Shown: positions 59,181 to 64,000 of the stretch, piece after piece
Numbering within the stretch: the stretch's first letter is position 1
Layout of the letters: every line of letters begins with the position of its first letter
Source: Sphingomonas hengshuiensis
Lineage (GTDB): Bacteria; Pseudomonadota; Alphaproteobacteria; Sphingomonadales; Sphingomonadaceae
Length of the DNA stretch: 64,000 nucleotides
NCBI GenBank assembly: GCA_003240755.1
Contig: QFNF01000007.1
Coordinates: 62,001 to 126,000, forward strand
Direction: 5' to 3'
Notes under the pieces: generated by a model
The model's input: only the letters and a program-made list of their open reading frames with translations
What the model was told of the DNA's origin: nothing
Database searches by the model: none
Position numbers and translations under genes: made by a program

Positions 59181-61034
59181 GTGAATCCTGCACCTCTGGT
59201 CGCGCTGGTCGGCAATCCCAATGCCGGCAAGACGGCGTTGTTCAACGCCCTGACCGGCGCGCGGCAGAAGGTCGGCAACTATCCTGGCGTCACCGTCGAA
59301 CGCCATTCGGGCCGCCTCGCGCTCGACGACGGGCGCCCGGTCGAGCTGGTCGACCTGCCGGGAACCTACAGCCTCGACCCGTCCAGCCCCGACGAGGCCG
59401 TCACCCGCGACGTGGTGCTGGGCCGGCAAAGCGGCGAGCGCGTGCCCGATGCGATGATCGTCGTCGCCGACGCCACCAATCTCGACAACCATCTGCGCTT
59501 CGTCCTCCAGTTGCAGTCGCTGGGGCGGCCGATGGTGCTGGCGCTCAACATGATCGACATGGCGACGCGCGACGGGTTGACGATCGATCTGGACGCGCTG
59601 TCCGCCGAACTGGGCGTACCGGTGGTGGCCACGGTGGCGGTGCGCAAGCGCGGGCTGGACGAACTGCGCGCGGCGCTGGCCGGCGTCCTCGCCACCGCCC
59701 CCCGCACCGCGCCGGTCGGTGCGGTCGAGGCCGATATCCGCCATTTCCAGCGCGAGGCGCGGCGGATAGCGCGCGCCGCGACCGTCGAACAGCCACGGAT
59801 GCGCGCGGTCACGATCGGGCTGGACCGCGTGGCGCTGCACCCGGTCATCGGCCCGATCCTGCTGCTCGCCATCCTGTTCGTGATGTTCCAGGCGGTGTTC
59901 ACCTGGTCGGAGGCGCCGATCGGCTGGATCGAGGGCGCACAGGGCTGGCTCGCCGATCGGGCGGTGGCGACCCTGCCGGCGGGGTTCCTGCGCGACCTGC
60001 TGGTCCAGGGCGTCATCAACGGCGTCGGATCGGTGGTGGTGTTCCTGCCGCAGATCCTGATCCTGTTCCTGTTCATCCTGCTGCTCGAGGCGTCGGGCTA
60101 TATGGTGCGCGCTGCGTTCCTGATGGACCGGCTGATGAGCGGTGTCGGCCTGTCGGGCCGCGCGTTCATCCCGCTGCTGTCGTCCTTTGCCTGCGCCATT
60201 CCCGGCATCATGGCGACGCGGTCGATCGACGACCCGCGGGAACGGCTGACCACGATCCTGATCGCGCCGCTGATGACCTGTTCGGCGCGGTTGCCGGTCT
60301 ATGCCGTCATCATCGGCGCGTTCATCCCGGCGCGGCAGGTGCTGCCGGGAATCGGGTTGCAGGGGCTGGTCCTGCTGGTGCTGTACCTGACCGGCATTAT
60401 CGGCGCGGTGGTGGCGGCGTTCGTGCTGCGCCGGACCGCGACCAGGGGTGCGGGCGGCGGATTCCTGATGGAGATGCCGCGCTATCAACTGCCCTCGATC
60501 CGCGATATCGCGATCGGGCTGTGGCAGCGCGCCTATGTCTTTCTGCGCCGCGCGGGCACGATCATCCTGCAGGTGACGGTCGCGTTGTGGCTGCTCACCT
60601 CCTATCCGGTGGCGCCGGCGGGCGTGAAACAGTCGGAATATTCGATCGCCGGACGGATCGCGTCGGGCCTCGAGGTCGTGTTGAAGCCGATCGGCTTCAA
60701 CCACGAAATGTCGCTGGCGGTGATCCCGGCGATGGCCGCGCGCGAAGTCGCGGTATCGGCGCTCCAGACGGTCTATGCGATCGATGCGGCGGACGAGGAA
60801 CAGGGCGCGCAGGAACTGGGCGGGCGACTGGCCGGGCGCTGGAGCCTCGCCACCGCGCTCGCCTTTCTCGCATGGTTCGTGTTCGCGCCGCAGTGCCTGT
60901 CGACCATCGCCGTCGCGCGGCGCGAAACCAATGGCTGGAAATGGCCGCTGGTGATGATCGCCTATCTGTTCGCGCTGGCCTATGTCGCGGCGGGCGCGAC
61001 CTACTGGACCGCGGTCGCCTTCGGGCTGGGGTAG
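59181..61034 (+). CDS. feoB: Ferrous iron transporter B
   Basis: This 617-residue protein starts VNPAPLVALVGNPNAGKTALFNALTGARQKVGNYPGVTVER with the G1 loop (about 9-20), then VDLPGTYSLDP (G3) and LALNMIDMA (G4). The membrane part follows with the two Gate-type repeats, SSFACAIPGIMATRSI and the second including IPAMAAREVAVSALQTVYAID. FeoB imports Fe(II) across the inner membrane. It is shorter than E. coli FeoB (773) because of a smaller C-terminal region, as is common in alphaproteobacteria. GTG start; a convergent repeat lies downstream. Confidence 0.95.
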   Translation: MNPAPLVALVGNPNAGKTALFNALTGARQKVGNYPGVTVERHSGRLALDDGRPVELVDLPGTYSLDPSSPDEAVTRDVVLGRQSGERVPDAMIVVADATNLDNHLRFVLQLQSLGRPMVLALNMIDMATRDGLTIDLDALSAELGVPVVATVAVRKRGLDELRAALAGVLATAPRTAPVGAVEADIRHFQREARRIARAATVEQPRMRAVTIGLDRVALHPVIGPILLLAILFVMFQAVFTWSEAPIGWIEGAQGWLADRAVATLPAGFLRDLLVQGVINGVGSVVVFLPQILILFLFILLLEASGYMVRAAFLMDRLMSGVGLSGRAFIPLLSSFACAIPGIMATRSIDDPRERLTTILIAPLMTCSARLPVYAVIIGAFIPARQVLPGIGLQGLVLLVLYLTGIIGAVVAAFVLRRTATRGAGGGFLMEMPRYQLPSIRDIAIGLWQRAYVFLRRAGTIILQVTVALWLLTSYPVAPAGVKQSEYSIAGRIASGLEVVLKPIGFNHEMSLAVIPAMAAREVAVSALQTVYAIDAADEEQGAQELGGRLAGRWSLATALAFLAWFVFAPQCLSTIAVARRETNGWKWPLVMIAYLFALAYVAAGATYWTAVAFGLG

Positions 61035-61052
61035 GGACGTCACCGACCGCAT

Positions 61053-61148
61053 CGTCACTCCCGCGAAGGCGGGAGTCCATGGACGCAGCGATAGCAACTC
61101 TGTCAGGACCGTCAGCGGCAATGGATTCCCGCCTTCGCGGGAAGGACG
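61053..61148. repeat. Palindromic repeat copy C
   Basis: A 96-base element with ends CGTCACTCCCGCG and CGCGGGAAGGACG, both differing from copy A by one or two bases, and the same inner dyad (TCCCGCGAAGGCGGGA). It occupies the convergent gap between feoB and the DUF4169 gene. Confidence 0.88.
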
Positions 61149-61166
61149 GGCGTTGCCCGACCGGCG

Positions 61167-61343
61167 CTACTCGTCCAGTTTTGCCCCGTCGAGCAACGCC
61201 TTGCGCCTCGCCGCATCCTGTTCCTCGAGCGCCTTCTCCGCCTTCGTCCGGCCGAACTTGCGGCGGTTGGCGTCGGCTTCGCGGGTGCGCGCCGCCCGGT
61301 CGCGGGCCTTGCGGAAACGGTTGAGATTGAGGACGTCGCCCAT
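61167..61343 (-). CDS. DUF4169 family protein
   Basis: This 58-residue highly charged protein starts MGDVLNLNRFRKARDRAARTREADANRRKFGRTKAEKALEEQ and matches DUF4169, a small alphaproteobacterial family of unknown function. The start ATG 61343 is set by the family N-terminus; the ORF extends 21 codons further without family sequence. It is divergent from ssb. Confidence 0.8.
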   Translation of the reverse strand: MGDVLNLNRFRKARDRAARTREADANRRKFGRTKAEKALEEQDAARRKALLDGAKLDE

Positions 61344-61441
61344 CGCGGCACGATGAACCTGCATCGTCCGTCCGGCAACCTCTGGCGTCGCGGCGCGCGG
61401 TGGCATAGGAAGCCCGGCTATATCATTTCGGAGAATGCGCC

Positions 61442-62014
61442 ATGGCTGGCAGCGTCAACAAAGTCATCCTCGTCGGCAATCTGGGGCGCGACCCGGAATC
61501 GCGGTCGTTCCAGAATGGCGGCAAGGTGGTGAACCTGCGCATCGCGACGTCGGAGTCGTGGAAGGACCGCAACACCGGCGAGAAGAAGGAAAAGACCGAA
61601 TGGCATTCGGTCGCGATCTTCAACGAAGGCCTCGCCAACGTCGCCGAGCGGTTCCTGCGCAAGGGATCGAAAGTCTATATCGAGGGCCAGTTGCAGACGC
61701 GCAAATGGCAGGACCAGAACGGCCAGGACAAGTACAGCACCGAAATCGTGCTGCAGGGCTTCAACAGCGTGCTGACGATGCTCGACGGTCCCGGCGGCGG
61801 GCAGGGCGGCGGCGGTGGCCGCGGCGGCAACGACTTTGGCGGCGGTGACGATTTCGGTGGCGGTTCGGGTGGCGGCTATGGCGGTGGCCAGGGCGGCGCC
61901 GGCCAGAGCGGCGGGGGATCGCGCGGCGGCGGGTTCAATTCGGGCGGCAACAAGGGCGGCGGCAATTTCGGTGGCGGCTTTGGCGACGATCTCGACGACG
62001 ACGTGCCGTTCTGA
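61442..62014 (+). CDS. ssb: Single-stranded DNA-binding protein
   Basis: This 190-residue protein has the OB fold: [91 protein letters not shown] (about residues 1-115). A long Gly-rich linker (about 120-180) follows, ending in the acidic tip DDDVPF that binds partner proteins. It coats single-stranded DNA in replication and repair. GGAG with an eight-base spacer supports the start. A 9-bp hairpin (62024-62046) follows. Confidence 0.97.
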   Translation: MAGSVNKVILVGNLGRDPESRSFQNGGKVVNLRIATSESWKDRNTGEKKEKTEWHSVAIFNEGLANVAERFLRKGSKVYIEGQLQTRKWQDQNGQDKYSTEIVLQGFNSVLTMLDGPGGGQGGGGGRGGNDFGGGDDFGGGSGGGYGGGQGGAGQSGGGSRGGGFNSGGNKGGGNFGGGFGDDLDDDVPF

Positions 62015-62023
62015 TCGAACGGT

Positions 62024-62046
62024 GCGGCGGGGGTGATCCCCGCCGC
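62024..62046 (+). terminator. Hairpin after ssb
   Basis: GCGGCGGGG and CCCCGCCGC form a perfect 9-bp stem with a 5-base loop, ten bases after the ssb stop. No T-run follows. Confidence 0.6.
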
Positions 62047-62068
62047 CGGTCGACCGATCCTTACCCTA

Positions 62069-62157
62069 CACTCCCGCGCAGGCGGGAGTCCCTGTGCGCT
62101 ACCCCCGCGCATCCGGCACGAACCGCAGCGGCCGGGGATTTCCGCCTGCGCGGGAAC
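62069..62157. repeat. Palindromic repeat copy D (diverged)
   Basis: About 89 bases with CACTCCCGCGCAGGCGGGAGTC at the left and TTCCGCCTGCGCGGGAA at the right, the same architecture as copies A-C but diverged in the middle and at the outer ends. It lies in the convergent gap between ssb and the ankyrin-repeat gene. Confidence 0.75.
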
Positions 62158-62178
62158 CGCTCCCGGCCCTGTGAACGC

Positions 62179-62772
62179 TCAGAGCCGCGGACCGGCGACC
62201 GGCGCCTTGGGCTTGGCCGGAGCGTCGTCCAGCGCCTTCAGCAATACCGGGGTGCGCGTGTCGCGCCTGGCATAGTCACGCGCCGACAGCCCGGCGATGA
62301 CGTCGGCCTGGTCGGGATTGGCACCGGCCGCGACCAGTTCGCGAACCATGTCGAGGTTGCGCAACTGCACCGCGCGGATCAGCGGGGTTTCGCCGCTGCT
62401 GTTGCCGAGGTTCAGGTTCGCCTTGCGCGCCGTCAGCACGCGGATCGCCTCGACCGAACCCGATTCCACCGCGAGCAGCGCCGGGGTATTGCCGCGATTG
62501 TCCTGGATATTGGGGTTCGCGCCCTTGGCGAGCAGGAAGCGCAGATAGGGCAGGTTGCCGTTCTTCGCGACGATGTGCAGCGCGCTTTCGCCGGTCGTGC
62601 GGTCCTTGGTATTGATGATCGTCTGGCCCGGCTGGCCCAGGATGTCGTTGACCTTGTTCCCGTCCTCGTCGCGGATCGCCTTCAGGAACAGATAGCCTGG
62701 CGACATCTGCTGCGCCTGCGCGACGGCGGGCAGCATCAGCGCGGCGGCGAGGAGGATGCGGATGGCGGGCAT
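62179..62772 (-). CDS. Ankyrin-repeat secreted protein
   Basis: This 197-residue protein has a signal peptide (IRILLAAALMLPAVAQA, cleavage near residue 21) and four or so ankyrin repeats (about 60-180), for example GESALHIVAKNGNLPYLRFLLAKGANPNIQDNRGNTPALLAVESGSVEAI and GETPLIRAVQLRNLDMVRELVAAGANPDQAD. It probably binds proteins in the periplasm; the partner is unknown. It is divergent from the SCO gene. Confidence 0.88.
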   Translation of the reverse strand: MPAIRILLAAALMLPAVAQAQQMSPGYLFLKAIRDEDGNKVNDILGQPGQTIINTKDRTTGESALHIVAKNGNLPYLRFLLAKGANPNIQDNRGNTPALLAVESGSVEAIRVLTARKANLNLGNSSGETPLIRAVQLRNLDMVRELVAAGANPDQADVIAGLSARDYARRDTRTPVLLKALDDAPAKPKAPVAGPRL

Positions 62773-62842
62773 GGGAACGGGCTCCGTTGGGACGTTACGC
62801 GACTTGCAAGGCGTCGCCTATCAGATCATGGCTGGCAACGCC

Positions 62843-63436
62843 ATGAACAGCATCCCCCGTATCCTTCTTCCGGCGCTTGCGCTGGCCCTTGCCGCATGCG
62901 GCGGATCGGCCGAAACGCCCGCGCCGCCGCCGCTGGCCGGCGCGCGCATCGGCGGGCCGTTCGTGCTGACCGACGGGCAGGGCCAGGTGGTGCGCGACAC
63001 CGATTTCGCCGGAACATGGCGCATCATGTATTTCGGCTATACCTATTGCCCCGACGTCTGCCCGGTCGATGTCCAGAACATCGCGGCCGGGGTAAAGGCG
63101 TTCGAGGACGAATCGCCCGCCCTGGGGGCAAAGGTCGTGCCGATATTCGTCACCGTCGATCCCGAACGCGATACGCCGGCGGTGGTCGGCAAATTCGTGT
63201 CGGCCTTCCACCCGCGCATGGTCGGGCTGACCGGCAGCGCGCAGGCGATCGCCGATGCCGCGCGCGCCTATGGCGTCAGCTACCGGAAGGTGCAGTCCCC
63301 CGGCGCCAGCGAATATCTGATGGACCATAGCCGGATCGCGATCCTGATGGACCCGCAGGGCCGCCCGGTCGCGCTGCTGCCGCAGGACGAAGGCGGGCCG
63401 GCGGTTGCCGCCGAACTGGCGAAGTGGGTCCGGTGA
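62843..63436 (+). CDS. SCO family protein (Sco1/SenC)
   Basis: This 197-residue lipoprotein has a signal with lipobox (LALAACGG, Cys at about 19) and a thioredoxin-like domain with YFGYTYCPDVCPVD (CxxxC copper/thiol site, about residues 64-77) and SRIAILMDPQGRPVALLP with DHS-His region. SCO proteins deliver copper to the CuA site of cytochrome c oxidase. ATG 62843 is preferred because it begins the signal peptide; 62828 is possible. The stop overlaps the next start (GTGA). Confidence 0.9.
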   Translation: MNSIPRILLPALALALAACGGSAETPAPPPLAGARIGGPFVLTDGQGQVVRDTDFAGTWRIMYFGYTYCPDVCPVDVQNIAAGVKAFEDESPALGAKVVPIFVTVDPERDTPAVVGKFVSAFHPRMVGLTGSAQAIADAARAYGVSYRKVQSPGASEYLMDHSRIAILMDPQGRPVALLPQDEGGPAVAAELAKWVR

Positions 63437-63867
63437 GCGGGCGTTTCTGGGAAGACCTGCCGCTCGCCGCGCTCGACCGCGCGCAGTGGGAGGCATTGTG
63501 CGACGGCTGCGGCAAATGCTGCCTGCACAAGCTGGAGGATGAGGACACGGGCGAGATCCACGCGACCAACGTCGCGTGCAAGCTGCTCGACCGGCGCATG
63601 GGCCAGTGCAGCGACTATCGCCACCGCCATGCCTATGTCCCCGAATGCGTGCGGCTGAACGCCCGCAACGTCGGCGACATCGAATGGCTGCCCTCGACCT
63701 GCGCCTACCGGCTGCGGAACGAAGGCAGGCCCCTGCCCGACTGGCATTATCTCAACAGCGGCGACCGGGAGAGCGTCCATGCCGCCGGCCAGTCGACGCG
63801 GGGGTGGACCGTGTCGGAGAACGACGTCGGCGACCTCGAACATCACCTGACCGACCGGACGCTGTGA
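63433..63867 (+). CDS. YcgN family cysteine cluster protein
   Basis: This 144-residue protein contains CDGCGKCCLHKLEDEDTGEIHATNVACKLLDRRMGQCSDYRHR, a cysteine-rich cluster (about residues 24-60) typical of YcgN/UPF0260 (YkgJ-like putative zinc or iron-chelating) proteins, and PDWHYLNSGDRESVH near the end. Function unknown. GTG at 63433 overlaps the SCO stop, and its own stop overlaps the next GTG, so this is a three-gene run. Confidence 0.9.
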   Translation: MSGRFWEDLPLAALDRAQWEALCDGCGKCCLHKLEDEDTGEIHATNVACKLLDRRMGQCSDYRHRHAYVPECVRLNARNVGDIEWLPSTCAYRLRNEGRPLPDWHYLNSGDRESVHAAGQSTRGWTVSENDVGDLEHHLTDRTL

Positions 63868-64000
63868 TCGACGGGGTCGAGGTCGTCCGCCACCCCCGCG
63901 CCCGCGTGGCGCGGCTGTCGGTCGATCCCGCCACCGGGCGCGTGCGCCTTACCGTGCCGCAGCGGATGGCGCTGGCCAGGGCGGTGGCGTGGGCGGGCGA
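63864..64000 (+). CDS. SprT/YgjP-like metallopeptidase (cut by window end)
   Basis: The first about 45 residues are visible: IDGVEVVRHPRARVARLSVDPATGRVRLTVPQRMALARAVAWAGE. This resembles the N-terminus of M48/YgjP-like (DUF45) metallopeptidases, in which a His-Glu-x2-His zinc motif follows further downstream. GTG overlaps the ycgN-like stop (GTGA). The zinc site is outside the window, so the call is by N-terminus only. Confidence 0.7.
   Translation, partial: MIDGVEVVRHPRARVARLSVDPATGRVRLTVPQRMALARAVAWAG

Overview
The window is GC-rich, gene-dense bacterial chromosome. Its content (ubiquinol-cytochrome c chaperone, COQ9, MmcB, DUF1491, DUF6489, DUF4169, long-form HPF, PpsR) and its gene order point to an alphaproteobacterium of the order Sphingomonadales, most likely Sphingomonas or a close relative. 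About 73 protein genes are called. I see no rRNA, tRNA, CRISPR array, insertion sequence or prophage. Most genes sit in tight same-strand runs with ATGA or GTGA stop-start overlaps.

Layout. 1-4.3 kb: end of an ABC-2 permease gene, an SDR protein with an altered active site, an AsmA-family protein, and the rpmI-rplT ribosomal operon with a clear terminator. 4.4-10.9 kb: a small GIY-YIG protein next to a palindromic repeat, pheS-pheT, an aldose-epimerase-like gene and prfC. 10.9-15.2 kb: an MFS transporter, a TonB-dependent receptor and a divergent TetR regulator. 15.2-17.5 kb: envelope and respiration genes (DUF177, bc1 chaperone, BamE-like lipoprotein, RcnB-like protein). 17.7-21.8 kb: an NfrB-like glycosyltransferase translationally coupled to a putative outer-membrane protein, then TauE/SafE and TIGR02186. 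21.8-28.5 kb: an all-minus-strand run: mmcB with an SOS box, a SleB-like hydrolase, DUF1491, thioesterase, ptsN, hpf, dnaQ, coaE, aroE, maf, ppsR.

28.5-28.83 kb is the best candidate for the replication origin. It is the longest gene-free stretch (309 bp). It carries three perfect DnaA boxes, a near-box, GANTC sites and an AT-rich segment, and transcription runs away from it on both sides. The all-plus-strand run that follows (hemE, hemJ, rho, DUF6489, mnmE, mnmG, rsmG, parA, parB, HerA-like ATPase) has the gene order known around Caulobacter crescentus Cori. parS-like sites lie in the mnmE-mnmG gap and inside rsmG, with two more at 8.7 kb and 44.3 kb.

39.4-45.2 kb: M23 peptidase, then SUV3-like helicase, S4 protein, ferredoxin and CarD. 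45.2-49.5 kb: a three-subunit molybdenum hydroxylase of the periplasmic aldehyde-oxidase type (Tat signal on the 2Fe-2S subunit). 49.7-58.1 kb: aldehyde dehydrogenase, S9 peptidase, DUF2807 protein, old yellow enzyme, EamA exporter, aromatic aminotransferase, glutaredoxin. 58.1-64 kb: COQ9, feoA-feoB with a putative Fur box, DUF4169, ssb, ankyrin-repeat protein, SCO/Sco1-like protein, YcgN, and the start of a SprT/YgjP-like metallopeptidase cut by the window end.

A roughly 95-bp palindromic repeat family (four copies) occupies gene ends. The window is mostly core chromosome. The most notable items are the origin region with its parS sites, the compact NfrB-like glycan module, a palindrome-rich in-frame insertion in pheS, a probable CTG start for hemE, and the DUF1491-UGA-hydrolase single reading frame.
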